Shown here one piece after another: positions 27,665 through 37,611 of a stretch of DNA of 64,000 nucleotides. The stretch is taken from assembly GCF_001681715.1 (NCBI RefSeq), contig NZ_LNWY01000001.1, positions 246,362 through 310,361 of the forward strand, given 5' to 3'. A program made the position numbers and the translations under genes. The notes below the pieces were generated by a model. The model searched no databases and was not told the origin of the DNA. It saw only the letters and a program-made list of their open reading frames with translations. This DNA comes from Tritonibacter mobilis (GTDB lineage Bacteria > Pseudomonadota > Alphaproteobacteria > Rhodobacterales > Rhodobacteraceae). Position 1 is the stretch's first letter. Each line of letters starts with the position of its first letter.

Positions 27665-28469
27665 TGCAAACGAGAAAAAGGGCCTGATCCGTCGGTTTAT
27701 CGACGCTCCGCCCGACTCCGTCGGCAAGACCATCTTTGTGGCTGTTTCGCTCTGCCTTGTGGCGTCAATGGTGGTTTCGGCTGCCGCTGTGGCCCTGCGC
27801 CCGGTGCAAGAAGAGAACAAGCTGCGCGACAAACGCATCAACGTGTTGCAGGTCGCAGGTGTCTACGACGATAACGTGCCGGTGGCTGAAGCATTTGCCG
27901 CGTTTGAGCCGCATGTTCTGGATCTGTCGACCGGCGAATACACCGACCAGTTCGAAATCGAGACTTTCGATGCGCTGGCGGCCTCGGATGACCCGGCCAT
28001 CGTGCGTGCGCTGGACGAAGATCCCGCGGGTCTGGGCGGCACCATGCAGGCTTACCGCATGATCTATCTGCTGCGCGATGATGCAGGCGAGGTCGACAAG
28101 GTGGTCCTGCCGATTGAAGGCTATGGCCTGTGGTCCACGCTCTATGGGTTCATCGCGCTCGAAGAAAACGGCAACGACATCTTCGGCTTGCAGTTCTACC
28201 AGCACGGCGAAACACCCGGTCTTGGTGCCGAAGTGGACAACCCGCGCTGGAAAGCGCTGTGGAACGGCAAGAAACTCTTCACTGAGGATGGTCAGTTGGC
28301 GATCACCGTGGCCAAAGCTGCACCGCCCGCCGGTCAGGAGTACCACGTGGATGCGCTGGCCGGTGCAACGCTGACATCTGTTGGCGTCGACAGCCTCGTA
28401 AAGTTCTGGATGGGCGAGGCAGGCTATGGTGCCTTCCTTGAGCGGCTCAAAGCAGGAGAGATCGACTGA
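27657..28469 (+). CDS. nqrC: Na+-NQR subunit C
   Basis: A 270-residue subunit with one N-terminal membrane helix ([21 protein letters not shown]) and a periplasmic FMN-binding domain. The flavinylation motif [10 protein letters not shown] puts the covalent FMN on Thr238. [14 protein letters not shown] and [11 protein letters not shown] are conserved FMN-binding-domain segments. ATG 27657 lies inside the end of nqrB; the stop shares a base with the nqrD start. Confidence 0.95.
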   Translation: MSDANEKKGLIRRFIDAPPDSVGKTIFVAVSLCLVASMVVSAAAVALRPVQEENKLRDKRINVLQVAGVYDDNVPVAEAFAAFEPHVLDLSTGEYTDQFEIETFDALAASDDPAIVRALDEDPAGLGGTMQAYRMIYLLRDDAGEVDKVVLPIEGYGLWSTLYGFIALEENGNDIFGLQFYQHGETPGLGAEVDNPRWKALWNGKKLFTEDGQLAITVAKAAPPAGQEYHVDALAGATLTSVGVDSLVKFWMGEAGYGAFLERLKAGEID

Positions 28470-29122
28470 TGGCACAAACCTATCGTTCGCAACTGGTCGA
28501 TCCACTGGTCGACAACAACCCGATCACACTGCAGGTTCTGGGCATCTGTTCCGCACTGGCGGTCACCTCCTCGATGCAGGTGGCCTTTGTGATGGCGCTG
28601 GCGGTGACCATGGTGACGGGTTTCTCGTCCTTGTTCATCTCAATGCTGCGCAACCAGATCCCCTCCTCGATCCGGATCATCGTTCAGATGGTGATTATCG
28701 CGTCCTTGGTGATCCTCGTGGATCAGCTCCTCAAGGCCTATGCCTATGAAATTTCCAAGACGCTCTCGGTCTTTGTGGGTCTTATCATCACCAACTGTAT
28801 CGTGATGGGCCGCGCCGAAGCCTTTGCGATGAAGAACCCGCCTGTGGCGAGCTTTATCGACGGGGTTGGCAACGGTCTGGGATATGGGCTTTTGCTGCTG
28901 GTCGTTGGTTTCTTCCGCGAACTCTTTGGCGCAGGCTCCCTGTTTGGAGTCACCATTCTGGAGACCGTGAACAATGGCGGCTGGTATGTGCCAAACGGCA
29001 TGCTGCTGCTTCCGCCCTCGGCCTTCTTCGTGATCGGCCTTCTGATCTGGGGCATCCGCACTTGGAAGCCGGCACAGGTCGAAGAGCGTGAATATAAAAT
29101 TCAGACGGTGGAGGCACACTGA
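28469..29122 (+). CDS. nqrD: Na+-NQR subunit D
   Basis: A 217-residue integral membrane subunit with six helices, paired with NqrE as an inverted homologous pair that holds an iron centre at the membrane middle. The N-terminus ([24 protein letters not shown]) and [14 protein letters not shown], with the iron-binding Cys, are characteristic. One-base overlaps join it to nqrC and nqrE. Confidence 0.95.
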   Translation: MAQTYRSQLVDPLVDNNPITLQVLGICSALAVTSSMQVAFVMALAVTMVTGFSSLFISMLRNQIPSSIRIIVQMVIIASLVILVDQLLKAYAYEISKTLSVFVGLIITNCIVMGRAEAFAMKNPPVASFIDGVGNGLGYGLLLLVVGFFRELFGAGSLFGVTILETVNNGGWYVPNGMLLLPPSAFFVIGLLIWGIRTWKPAQVEEREYKIQTVEAH

Positions 29123-29730
29123 TGGAAGGATTGCTTTCCCTCGCGGTCAAGGCCGTATTCGTTGAGAACCTCGCCCTGTCGTTCTTCCTCGGCATGTGTA
29201 CCTTCTTGGCGGTGTCGAAAAAGATCTCGACCGCGATTGGTCTTGGTATCTCAGTAATGGTGGTGCAAGGCATCACCGTGCCTGCCAACAACCTGATCCT
29301 GACCTATCTGCTGGCGCCGGGCGCGCTGGCATGGGCCGGTTTCCCGGATGTGGATCTGACCTTCCTTGGTCTCATTTCCTATATCGGCGTGATCGCGGCC
29401 ATGGTGCAGATCCTCGAGATGCTGCTCGATAAGTACTTCCCGCCGCTCTACAACGCGCTTGGAGTCTTTTTGCCGCTCATCACCGTGAACTGCGCCATCC
29501 TTGGTGGCTCGCTCTTCATGGTGGAGCGCAGCTATGACTTTGCCGAGGCGACCACTTATGGTCTGTCCTCCGGGTTCGGCTGGGCCCTGGCAATCACGGC
29601 AATGGCAGGTGTGCGCGAAAAGCTGAAATACTCCGATATTCCCGACGGGCTTCAAGGTCTCGGTATCACCTTCATCACCGCAGGTCTGATGGCGATGGCC
29701 TTCATGTCCTTCAGCGGCGTGAAACTCTGA
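29122..29730 (+). CDS. nqrE: Na+-NQR subunit E
   Basis: A 202-residue membrane subunit homologous to NqrD. Characteristic segments are [21 protein letters not shown] near the N-terminus and [16 protein letters not shown], each with a Cys expected to ligate the shared iron centre. The C-terminus ([15 protein letters not shown]) is family-like. Starts at the last base of nqrD. Confidence 0.95.
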   Translation: MEGLLSLAVKAVFVENLALSFFLGMCTFLAVSKKISTAIGLGISVMVVQGITVPANNLILTYLLAPGALAWAGFPDVDLTFLGLISYIGVIAAMVQILEMLLDKYFPPLYNALGVFLPLITVNCAILGGSLFMVERSYDFAEATTYGLSSGFGWALAITAMAGVREKLKYSDIPDGLQGLGITFITAGLMAMAFMSFSGVKL

Positions 29731-29743
29731 TAGGAGCGCAGAC

Positions 29744-30967
29744 GTGACTACATTCGGACTAGGCGTTCTCCTGTTCACATTGATCGTTGTCGCACTGGTG
29801 ACGATCATTCTGGCGGCGCGTTCCAAGCTCGTCAGCTCGGGCAACGTCAACATCACCATCAACGGTGAGAAAACCATCTCTGTTCCGGCGGGCGGCAAGC
29901 TGCTGCAAACGCTGGCGGCGGAGAAAATGTTCGTCCCCTCCGCCTGTGGCGGGGGTGGCACCTGTGCGCAATGCCGCGTGCGTGTGCATTCCGGTGGCGG
30001 CTCGATCCTGCCCACCGAGGAAAGCCACATCACCAAGCGCGAAGCCTCTTGTGGCGACCGCCTGTCCTGTCAGGTCGCGGTCAAGCAGGACATGAACATC
30101 GAAGTGCCCGAAGAGGTGTTCGGCGTGAAAAAATGGGAGTGCACCGTGCGCTCCAATGAAAACGTCGCAACCTTCATCAAAAACTTGGTGCTGGAACTGC
30201 CCGAGGGTGAGGATGTGAACTTCCGCGCCGGTGGCTATATCCAGATCGAGGCCCCGGCGCATAAGCTGTCCTACAAGGACTTTAACATCGAGGAAGAGTA
30301 CCGCCCCGATTGGGACAAGTTCAATCTGTGGCAGTATGAATCGACCGTCGATGAACCGATCGAGCGGGCCTATTCGATGGCCAACTACCCGGACGAAAAG
30401 GGCCTTATCATGCTCAACGTCCGTGTTGCCTCGCCGCCGCCGGGCTCCACCGGCATTCCGCCCGGCCAGATGTCTTCGTATATCTTCAATCTGAAGCCCG
30501 GTGACAAGGTCACCATCTCCGGCCCGTTTGGCGAATTCTTCGCCCGCGACACCCAAAAAGAGATGGTCTTTATCGGCGGTGGTGCGGGTATGGCGCCGAT
30601 GCGGTCGCACATCTTTGACCAGCTCAAGCGTCTGGAAAACCGTGATCGCAAGATCACCTTCTGGTACGGGGCACGCTCCAAACGGGAGATGTTCTTTGTC
30701 GAGGATTTCGACCAACTGGCCGAAGAATTTGACAACTTCGAGTGGCATGTGGCGCTCTCGGACGCGCTGCCAGAGGACGACTGGAAAGGCTACACCGGCT
30801 TCATCCACAACGTGCTCTACGAGGAATACCTCAAGAACCACCCGGCGCCCGAGGACTGCGAGTTCTACATGTGTGGTCCGCCGATCATGAACCAATCGGT
30901 GATCAACATGCTCTTGGAACTGGGCGTGGATCGCGAAGACATCATGCTCGACGATTTCGGCGGCTAA
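29744..30967 (+). CDS. nqrF: Na+-NQR subunit F (NADH dehydrogenase subunit)
   Basis: A 407-residue electron-entry subunit. One N-terminal membrane helix is followed by a 2Fe-2S ferredoxin domain with ligands Cys68, Cys74, Cys77 and Cys109 ([12 protein letters not shown] ... LSCQ). Next comes an FAD domain with RAYSMANYP, then an NADH-binding domain ([27 protein letters not shown]). The start is GTG 29744 with TAGGAGC upstream. Last gene of the operon; a strong terminator follows. Confidence 0.96.
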   Translation: MTTFGLGVLLFTLIVVALVTIILAARSKLVSSGNVNITINGEKTISVPAGGKLLQTLAAEKMFVPSACGGGGTCAQCRVRVHSGGGSILPTEESHITKREASCGDRLSCQVAVKQDMNIEVPEEVFGVKKWECTVRSNENVATFIKNLVLELPEGEDVNFRAGGYIQIEAPAHKLSYKDFNIEEEYRPDWDKFNLWQYESTVDEPIERAYSMANYPDEKGLIMLNVRVASPPPGSTGIPPGQMSSYIFNLKPGDKVTISGPFGEFFARDTQKEMVFIGGGAGMAPMRSHIFDQLKRLENRDRKITFWYGARSKREMFFVEDFDQLAEEFDNFEWHVALSDALPEDDWKGYTGFIHNVLYEEYLKNHPAPEDCEFYMCGPPIMNQSVINMLLELGVDREDIMLDDFGG

Positions 30968-30983
30968 GCCAGAGCGTTCAGAA

Positions 30984-31006
30984 GGGGGCCAAACGGCCCC
31001 CTTTTT
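30984..31006 (+). terminator. Rho-independent terminator of the nqr operon
   Basis: GGGGGCC (30984-30990) pairs with GGCCCCC (30995-31001) around AAAC, followed at once by TTTTT. Confidence 0.9.
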
Positions 31007-31043
31007 CATACCCGCCTACCCTCTTGAGTCGCGAAATTCGCCA

Positions 31044-31700
31044 CTACTCCGCAGCGTTTTTGAGGGTTGCCATCAACTGATGGAACTTCTCGCCCTGCAC
31101 CGCGACGTGATTGCGCAACGCATCGGTTGCGGCCTCCGCATCTCCTGCCTCCAGCGCACGTACAATCTGTTCATGTTCGGACATGGACTGCCCCATGCGC
31201 CCCCTGAACCGCAGTTGCTGACGGCGATACGGTTGCAGACGCTTGTGCAGTTTCGCGGCCTCCTGCGCGAGAAAGCTATTACCGGATTGCTGGTAGATGA
31301 TTCTGTGAAAGCGCTCGTTTTCAGAATAATAGGCATCCACATCGCGCGCAGCGACAGCCTGCTGGCAATGCTCGTTTGCATCACGCAGCTCTGCCAGCGC
31401 GGCATCGGAAATCCGCAGCGCCGCAAGCCGCCCACAGACGGCCTCCAGCTCTGCCATGACCTCAAACATTTCCAACAACTCGACAGGGCCAGGCTGGCGG
31501 ACAAATGCACCACGTCGCGGGATGAGTTCCAGCAGGCCCGATAGTGCAAGGCGTTGAAATGCCTCACGAAGCGGCGTGCGCGAGACACCGAATTGTTCCG
31601 CAAGCCGAACCTCATCCAAACGATCCCCATCGGCATAGGTGCCATCGAAGATCAGCTCTTCGAGTTGTTCGGCAATCGTATCGGCACGGCGTTTTTCCAT
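31044..31700 (-). CDS. matR: GntR-family (FCD/FadR subgroup) regulator of malonate use
   Basis: A 218-residue regulator. The winged helix at residues 1-70 contains DEVRLAEQFGVSRTPLREAFQRL, and the helical FCD effector domain follows, with metal-ligand style residues (ENERFHRIIYQQSGN, SEHEQIVRALEAGD). It is divergent from the malonate TRAP and matAB genes. A perfect TTGTATACAA palindrome lies between. The arrangement equals the rhizobial mat cluster, whose GntR-type MatR represses matAB until malonate is present. Effector assignment rests on context. Confidence 0.85.
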   Translation of the reverse strand: MEKRRADTIAEQLEELIFDGTYADGDRLDEVRLAEQFGVSRTPLREAFQRLALSGLLELIPRRGAFVRQPGPVELLEMFEVMAELEAVCGRLAALRISDAALAELRDANEHCQQAVAARDVDAYYSENERFHRIIYQQSGNSFLAQEAAKLHKRLQPYRRQQLRFRGRMGQSMSEHEQIVRALEAGDAEAATDALRNHVAVQGEKFHQLMATLKNAAE

Positions 31701-31747
31701 ATCTCAGATCATTATCACGCGCGCTGTAAAATTCAAGCGAGCTATTA

Positions 31748-31757
31748 TTGTATACAA
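31748..31757. promoter_or_regulatory. Probable MatR operator (TTGTATACAA)
   Basis: A perfect 10-bp palindrome of the TNGTNNACNA kind recognised by FCD-type GntR proteins. It lies 47 bases from the regulator start and 78 bases before the TRAP binding-protein gene. A TTGACT box at 31763-31768 could be the -35 element of the TRAP-mat promoter, so binding here would block it. Confidence 0.65.
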
Positions 31758-31835
31758 ACCTGTTGACTTAAAAAACATCGCGCGATTACCCTTGCGACAC
31801 CTTCGGCATGATCGGGGGAACCAAGGGAGGAAAAC

Positions 31836-32822
31836 ATGAACACATTTCTGAAGGCCGCTGTCGCGGGCCTCGCGCTTGTTGCAACCGGCAGTATGGCCAG
31901 TGCAACCGAGCTACGCCTGTCGCACCAATGGTCCAACAACGACATTCGCCATAAGGTCGCGCAAATGGTTGCGGATGAGGTGGCCGCCGCTGATGTCGAC
32001 CTGAACATTAAGATCTTCGGCTCCAAATCGCTGTTCAAACCGCGCGAGCAGTATAAACCGCTGAGCCGAGGCCAGCTCGACATGACTGTCCTGCCGCTGT
32101 CTTACGCGGGTGGCCAGCAACCGGCCTATAACCTGACCTTGATGCCTGGTCTGGTGAAAAACCATGATCACGCAGCTCGCTTGTCGGCGTCGCCCTTTAT
32201 GGAAGCGCTCGAAGAGAAAATGGCCGAAGATGACGTGATGGTTCTGGTTCACGGATATCTAGCGGGCGGTTTTGCCGGCAAAGACAAATGCATCACCGCC
32301 CCCGAGGACGTTCAGGGCCTGCAGACGCGGGCAGCGGGCAAATCTTTTGAACAGATGCTGGCTGGCGCGGGGGCCTCTATCGCCTCCATGGCCTCGTCCG
32401 AGATCTATAACGCGATGCAAACCGGCGTTTTGCAGGCAGCAAATACGTCGTCTTCGTCCTTCGTATCCTACCGGATCTACGAGCAGGTCAGTTGCTACAC
32501 CCCTGCAGGCGATGTGGCGCTTTGGTTCATGTATCAACCGCTTTTGATCAACAAGACCACCTTTGAAGGTCTGAGCGCAGAACAACAAGCCGCCCTGCGC
32601 ACCGCCTCCGAGAAAGCGCAGGCCTATTACCTAGAGGAAGCCAAAAAAGAAGATGCCGCCTCCGCCAAGGTGTTTGCCGATGCCGGTGTCGAAATTGCGC
32701 AGATGACAGCCGAGGATTTCGATGCATGGCGCGAGTTGGCGAAAGAAACATCCTATAAGCAGTTCGTTGCAGAGGTGCCGGACGGGCAACAGTTGCTCGA
32801 TCTCGCGCTGTCAGTCGAGTGA
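31836..32822 (+). CDS. TRAP transporter substrate-binding protein (DctP), malonate module
   Basis: A 328-residue periplasmic protein. ATG 31836 follows GGGAGGAAA. The signal peptide ends near MASA. The mature sequence opens with TELRLSHQWSNNDIRHK, and the DctP family core shows GLQTRAAGKSFEQML and the conserved N-x-x-x-x NTSSSSFVSY region. Two Cys pairs (KDKC, SCYT) may form disulphides. It delivers a dicarboxylate to the DctQM membrane proteins; malonate is inferred from matAB downstream. Confidence 0.9.
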   Translation: MNTFLKAAVAGLALVATGSMASATELRLSHQWSNNDIRHKVAQMVADEVAAADVDLNIKIFGSKSLFKPREQYKPLSRGQLDMTVLPLSYAGGQQPAYNLTLMPGLVKNHDHAARLSASPFMEALEEKMAEDDVMVLVHGYLAGGFAGKDKCITAPEDVQGLQTRAAGKSFEQMLAGAGASIASMASSEIYNAMQTGVLQAANTSSSSFVSYRIYEQVSCYTPAGDVALWFMYQPLLINKTTFEGLSAEQQAALRTASEKAQAYYLEEAKKEDAASAKVFADAGVEIAQMTAEDFDAWRELAKETSYKQFVAEVPDGQQLLDLALSVE

Positions 32823-32849
32823 TCGGCACCGCGTGACACCACACATCCC

Positions 32850-32870
32850 GGAGCGGCCGCGCGCCGCTCC
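32850..32870 (+). promoter_or_regulatory. Intercistronic hairpin between dctP and dctQ
   Basis: GGAGCGGC (32850-32857) pairs with GCCGCTCC (32863-32870), 5-base loop, followed by a weak TATTTTG. It may act as a partial terminator or 3' shield, so that the binding protein is made in excess over the membrane subunits. Confidence 0.6.
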
Positions 32871-32907
32871 TATTTTGTGACCCTCTCACTTGATACTGGA
32901 GGCGATA

Positions 32908-33456
32908 ATGGCGGGCCATACTTCGGCAGCTGCAGCCCGAACGGGCAATAATCCCTTTCTCCGCTTTGTAGCGGCCCTTTCGACACTGGCGGGCTGGTGT
33001 TCGGCGGCGATGATCGTCGCATCCGTTGCGATCACGTGCCAGATGATTGTCATCCGCTTTGTGCTCAATGGCTCTACCATCTGGCAAACCGAGGCCGTGA
33101 TCTATTTGATGATTGCGGCCACCCTCGTGGGGCTGCCTTACGTTCAACGCCTTAGGGGCCATGTGAACGTTGATCTTGTGCCACTGTCCCTGCCCCGCCG
33201 TGCGCGTTTTATTCTCGCGGTTATCACCTCGCTTCTGTCGATCACCATCATCGCGATCATGCTCTGGTATGGCTTTGAATACTGGCATTTCGCAATGGAG
33301 CGAGGCTGGCGGTCTGACACCGTTTGGGGCGTCAGACTCTGGATTCCTTACCTCTCTATCCCCGTTGGATTTGGCCTGCTGCTGCTGCAACTGGTTGCGG
33401 ATTTCATCGCGCTGATGATTGGCGCGGACCGCCCCTTTGGATTGGAGGACGCTTGA
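32908..33456 (+). CDS. TRAP transporter small membrane subunit (DctQ)
   Basis: About 182 residues with four membrane helices. ATG 32908 is chosen for the GGAGG-type site (ACTGGAGGCG) in front. WQTEAVIYLMIAATLVGLPYVQRLRGHVNVDLV is the conserved DctQ segment between helices 2 and 3. The stop shares a base with the DctM start. Confidence 0.9.
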   Translation: MAGHTSAAAARTGNNPFLRFVAALSTLAGWCSAAMIVASVAITCQMIVIRFVLNGSTIWQTEAVIYLMIAATLVGLPYVQRLRGHVNVDLVPLSLPRRARFILAVITSLLSITIIAIMLWYGFEYWHFAMERGWRSDTVWGVRLWIPYLSIPVGFGLLLLQLVADFIALMIGADRPFGLEDA

Positions 33457-34772
33457 TGGATCCCTTACTGCTGGGCGGTATTGTCGCCGTTCTGACCATT
33501 CTTGTGCTATTTTCCGGCGTGTCGGTGGCGATTGGTCTGCTGATCGTCTCTGCCGGGTTCCTGATCGTTTTTGATGGTCCGCGCTCGCTGGAGCTGATGC
33601 CAGAGATCCTGTTTGGCAAGCTCGACAATTTTGCGCTGCTGTCGATCCCGATGTTCATCATCATGGGCGCGTCGATTGCCTCTACCCGTGCAGGCGCCGA
33701 CCTATATGAGGCGCTTGAGCGCTGGCTCACCCGTATTCCAGGCGGTTTGGTGGTTTCAAACCTCGGCGCTTGCGCGTTGTTTGCGGCGATGTCGGGATCT
33801 TCGCCAGCCACCTGTGCGGCGATTGGTAAAATGGGCATCCCCGAGATGCGCAAACGCGGCTATCCCGATGGTGTGGCCGCAGGCTCCATCGCTGCGGGGG
33901 GCACCCTTGGTATTCTCATTCCACCATCCGTGACAATGATCGTTTACGGGATCGCCACTGAGACTTCGATTGGGCGTCTGTTCCTTGCTGGTGTTATTCC
34001 CGGCCTGCTGCTTGTCGGTCTCTTTATGGGGTGGTCGCTTTACTCCACATGGCGCTCTGGTGATGCAGCGCGTCTGGGTTCAGGCAGCTATACTTGGGCT
34101 GAGCGGTTTGAAATCCTGCCCCGCGTGCTGCCGTTCCTCGCGATCATTATCGGTGTGCTCTATGCGATGTATGGCGGAATCGCGACCCCCTCAGAAACGG
34201 CCGCTGTTGGCGCGCTCCTGTGTCTGGTGATCGCGGTTGTGATCTACAAGCTGTGGAATCCCCGCGATCTCTGGGTGGTTCTGCGCGACAGCACCAAAGA
34301 AAGCGTGATGATCCTTTTCATCATCGCGGCGGCGGGTGTGTTTTCCTACATGCTGTCATCGCTCTTTATCACGCAGTCGATCGCCGAATGGATTGGCACG
34401 CTGGAAGTCAATCGTTGGGTGCTGATGGGGGCGGTCAACGTGTTCCTGCTGATCGCTGGGTTTTTCCTGCCGCCCGTCGCCGTGATCCTGATGGCGGCAC
34501 CGATCCTGCTCCCGATCATCACCACCGCCGGGTTTGATCCGATTTGGTTCGCCGTGGTGCTGACGATCAATATGGAAATCGGCCTGATCTCTCCACCGGT
34601 CGGTCTGAACCTCTATGTAATCAACGGCATAGCGCCGGATATTTCGCTCAGAACAATCCTGCTAGGCTCCCTGCCCTTCGTGGCTTGCATGATTTTGGCC
34701 ATCGTTCTGCTGTGTCTGTTTCCGGGACTGGCCACATGGCTACCCAATCTGGTGATGGGAGGTGCGATATGA
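33456..34772 (+). CDS. TRAP transporter large membrane subunit (DctM)
   Basis: A 438-residue transporter with about a dozen helices. Family signatures include SGSSPATCAAIGKMGIPEMRKRGY and GTLGILIPPSVTMIVYG in the first half, and GLISPPVGLNLYVINGIAPD near the end. ATG 33456 overlaps the dctQ stop; GGAGGA precedes it. It catalyses Na+-driven uptake of the ligand brought by DctP. The matA start overlaps its own stop. Confidence 0.94.
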   Translation: MDPLLLGGIVAVLTILVLFSGVSVAIGLLIVSAGFLIVFDGPRSLELMPEILFGKLDNFALLSIPMFIIMGASIASTRAGADLYEALERWLTRIPGGLVVSNLGACALFAAMSGSSPATCAAIGKMGIPEMRKRGYPDGVAAGSIAAGGTLGILIPPSVTMIVYGIATETSIGRLFLAGVIPGLLLVGLFMGWSLYSTWRSGDAARLGSGSYTWAERFEILPRVLPFLAIIIGVLYAMYGGIATPSETAAVGALLCLVIAVVIYKLWNPRDLWVVLRDSTKESVMILFIIAAAGVFSYMLSSLFITQSIAEWIGTLEVNRWVLMGAVNVFLLIAGFFLPPVAVILMAAPILLPIITTAGFDPIWFAVVLTINMEIGLISPPVGLNLYVINGIAPDISLRTILLGSLPFVACMILAIVLLCLFPGLATWLPNLVMGGAI

Positions 34773-36016
34773 GCATCCTTGCGGAACTGCTCTCAACGGT
34801 TTTTGAACGCCGACAACAGACGGGGCAATCTGCCCCATCCGATGGGCGCCCGCTGCAGGAATTGGCGGATGCATTGGTTGGATCTGCTGGTGAAACCTCT
34901 GGCCTGGCGCTGGCCGAGGAAATTCTGACGCGGTTTGAAACCGAAGATGATGATGGAAAGGTTGCGTTTTTCCGCCATCTTGCAACCGCGATGAACATCA
35001 CACCGGAAGACGTCCGGGCAACGCTGTCTAATTATGAAAAAGACCCATCCAAAACCTCTTATCGCGCCTTCATGGCGGCGGCAGAACCCAAACGACAAGA
35101 GTTGATCCGCCGTCTTAATCGCCTGCCCAATGCAACCGGAATGTTGGTTCGGATGCGTGCAGACCTGTTGCGGCTGGGACGTGGAGAACCCAAACTCGAA
35201 GCGCTCGATATGGATTTTCGCCACTTGTTCCTCAGCTGGTTCAATCGTGGATTTCTGGTGCTCCGCCCGATCAATTGGGAAAGCCCTGCGCATATCCTTG
35301 AAAAAATTATCGCCTATGAGGCCGTTCACGCCATCGACAGTTGGGATGACTTGCGCCGCAGGCTGGAGCCTTCCGACCGACGATGTTTTGCGTTCTTTCA
35401 CCCCTCAATGCCGGACGAACCGCTGATTTTTGTCGAGGTCGCCCTGACCAATGGCGTGCCGGGGTCTGTGCAGATGTTGCTCAGCGAGGGGCGTTCTGCC
35501 ATTCCTATCAGCGACGCTGACACCGCGACATTCTATTCAATCTCAAACTGTCAGGCTGGCCTCGCAAGCATCTCGTTTGGAAACTCCCTGATCAAGCAGG
35601 TTGCCTCTGATCTAGCGACCGAAGTCCCGTCGCTTGCCACGTTTGTGACCCTCTCCCCTATTCCCGGTCTGACCGGTTGGCTCAAGTCCGAAGGGATCGC
35701 GTGGGAAGAGACCGATGCCGAGAAATTGCGCGGATATGCTGCTGATTACCTGATCAATGCCAAAAGAAGTGGCGGACAACCTCTTGACCCTGTTGCAAGA
35801 TTCCACCTCGGTAATGGTGCTATCGTGCACCGGGTACATGCAGATGCGGACACCTCCGACAAGGGCCGCGCGCAATCGGCAGGCACCATGGTCAATTACC
35901 TTTACGATCTTGGAAAAATTGCTCAAAACCATGAACGTTTCGCGACCACGCAAGAGGTCGTCGCTTCCGCCGAGGTCAAATCCCTCGCGGCGACCGCGCG
36001 CAGCGTTCCAGCATAA
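34769..36016 (+). CDS. matA: Malonyl-CoA decarboxylase
   Basis: About 415 residues; converts malonyl-CoA to acetyl-CoA and CO2. ATG 34769 overlaps the dctM stop (ATGA). The N-terminal helical part is followed by the conserved C-terminal catalytic (GNAT-like) domain: CFAFFHPSMPDEPLIFVEVAL, NCQAGLASISFGNSLIKQV, TLSPIPGLTGWL and DPVARFHLGNGAIVHRVH, with the His/Ser residues expected of the family. Together with matB it completes malonate conversion to acetyl-CoA. Confidence 0.93.
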   Translation: MSILAELLSTVFERRQQTGQSAPSDGRPLQELADALVGSAGETSGLALAEEILTRFETEDDDGKVAFFRHLATAMNITPEDVRATLSNYEKDPSKTSYRAFMAAAEPKRQELIRRLNRLPNATGMLVRMRADLLRLGRGEPKLEALDMDFRHLFLSWFNRGFLVLRPINWESPAHILEKIIAYEAVHAIDSWDDLRRRLEPSDRRCFAFFHPSMPDEPLIFVEVALTNGVPGSVQMLLSEGRSAIPISDADTATFYSISNCQAGLASISFGNSLIKQVASDLATEVPSLATFVTLSPIPGLTGWLKSEGIAWEETDAEKLRGYAADYLINAKRSGGQPLDPVARFHLGNGAIVHRVHADADTSDKGRAQSAGTMVNYLYDLGKIAQNHERFATTQEVVASAEVKSLAATARSVPA

Positions 36017-36030
36017 GAAAGGCTCCGCCC

Positions 36031-37545
36031 ATGGCTAACCCGTTGTATGATCGTCTTTTTGGCGCTCACTCCGGCAAGACGACACCCTTCCTGCATCTGC
36101 CTGACGGCCGGGTTCTGACGCATCAGGATTTTCTCGAGCGGATCGCACAGATCGCGCATGTGCTGACCCAAACAGGCCTGACACCCGGTGATCGTGTGGC
36201 AGTACAAGTCGAAAAATCCCCTGAAGCGCTCGCACTTTATGGCGCATGTGTTCAGGCTGGCCTTATCTTTTTACCTCTCAACACCGCCTATACCGCCGAT
36301 GAATTGTCGTATTTCATCGAAAACAGCGGAGCATCCCTTGTCGTGTGCGACAGCAAGAGCAAAACCATGCTCGCGCCTATCGCCTCGCAACTCAACGCAA
36401 GCCTGGAAACACTGAACGCGAACGGCACCGGGACACTGACAGATCAGGCGGATTCAAAGCCTGCGCATTTTGAAACGGTTGATCGCTCCGGCGATGATCT
36501 GGCGGCGTTTCTCTATACCTCTGGCACAACCGGACGTTCGAAGGGGGCGATGCTCACACAGAACAATCTGTTGTCGAACTCTGAAACTTTGGTTCAGGAA
36601 TGGCGATTTACTGCGCGCGACGTGCTGCTACATGCGCTGCCGATTTTTCACACCCACGGGCTATTTGTCGCCAGTAACGTGACGCTACTGGCAGGCGGCG
36701 CGATGATCTTCCTGCCAAAGTTCGATCTGGACGTGGTTATTGAAACCTTGCCAAACGCAACCACCATGATGGGTGTACCGACTTTCTATACCCGCCTGCT
36801 GGGGGATGAACGTTTTACTGGCGACCTCACCCGGCATATGCGTCTGTTTATTTCCGGCTCCGCGCCGCTGCTGGCAGAAACACATGTTCAGTTTGAGAGC
36901 CGCACCGGGCACCGCATCCTTGAACGCTACGGCATGACCGAAACCAATATGAACACCTCAAATCCTTATGACGGCGAACGCCGCGCAGGCACCGTCGGCT
37001 TTCCACTGCCCGGTGTGGAACTGAAAATCACCGATCCTGCCAGTGGCAACACCCTGCCCCACGGCGATGTCGGCCAAATTGAGGTACGCGGTGCAAACGT
37101 CTTTAAAGGCTACTGGCAGATGCCGGAAAAGACGGCGGCTGAGTTGCGTGAGGACGGTTTTTTCATCACCGGCGATCTGGGTAAGATCGACGAGGATGGC
37201 TACGTCCACATTGTAGGCCGCAACAAAGACCTGATTATCTCGGGTGGCTACAACATCTATCCTAAGGAAATCGAACTGCTGCTGGATGATCAACCCGGCG
37301 TTTTGGAAAGCGCCGTTATCGGCGTGGCACACCCAGACTTTGGCGAAACCGTCCTTGGCGTGATTGTCCCCGCACCCAGTGAAACCCCTGACATCGATGC
37401 CATAATGCTGGCCGTACAAACTCAGCTCGCGCGCTTCAAACATCCGCGCAAGTTGATTTTGATCGATGAGTTGCCACGCAACACGATGGGCAAAGTTCAA
37501 AAGAACATTTTGCGCGACTCCTACAAGGACATGTTCACCGGCTAA
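36031..37545 (+). CDS. matB: Malonyl-CoA synthetase
   Basis: A 504-residue acyl-CoA synthetase of the AMP-binding family, ligating malonate to CoA with ATP. Motifs in order: YTSGTTGRSKGAM (P-loop), ERYGMTET, GDLGKIDEDGYVHIVGR (hinge Asp), and the C-terminal catalytic Lys in PRNTMGKVQKN. The MatB-like opening (LYDRLFGAH) and the location after matA and a TRAP importer make the substrate assignment strong. Terminated by the hairpin at 37573-37606. Confidence 0.93.
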   Translation: MANPLYDRLFGAHSGKTTPFLHLPDGRVLTHQDFLERIAQIAHVLTQTGLTPGDRVAVQVEKSPEALALYGACVQAGLIFLPLNTAYTADELSYFIENSGASLVVCDSKSKTMLAPIASQLNASLETLNANGTGTLTDQADSKPAHFETVDRSGDDLAAFLYTSGTTGRSKGAMLTQNNLLSNSETLVQEWRFTARDVLLHALPIFHTHGLFVASNVTLLAGGAMIFLPKFDLDVVIETLPNATTMMGVPTFYTRLLGDERFTGDLTRHMRLFISGSAPLLAETHVQFESRTGHRILERYGMTETNMNTSNPYDGERRAGTVGFPLPGVELKITDPASGNTLPHGDVGQIEVRGANVFKGYWQMPEKTAAELREDGFFITGDLGKIDEDGYVHIVGRNKDLIISGGYNIYPKEIELLLDDQPGVLESAVIGVAHPDFGETVLGVIVPAPSETPDIDAIMLAVQTQLARFKHPRKLILIDELPRNTMGKVQKNILRDSYKDMFTG

Positions 37546-37572
37546 GGCTGCGTCTTCACTCTCCCCTACTGC

Positions 37573-37606
37573 GCAGGTGGCACCAACTCGGGTCACCTGC
37601 TTTTTT
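37573..37606 (+). terminator. Rho-independent terminator after matB
   Basis: GCAGGTG (37573-37579) pairs with CACCTGC (37594-37600), followed by TTTTTT (37601-37606). It separates the mat module from the convergent rep gene. Confidence 0.85.
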
Positions 37607-37611
37607 CGTCC

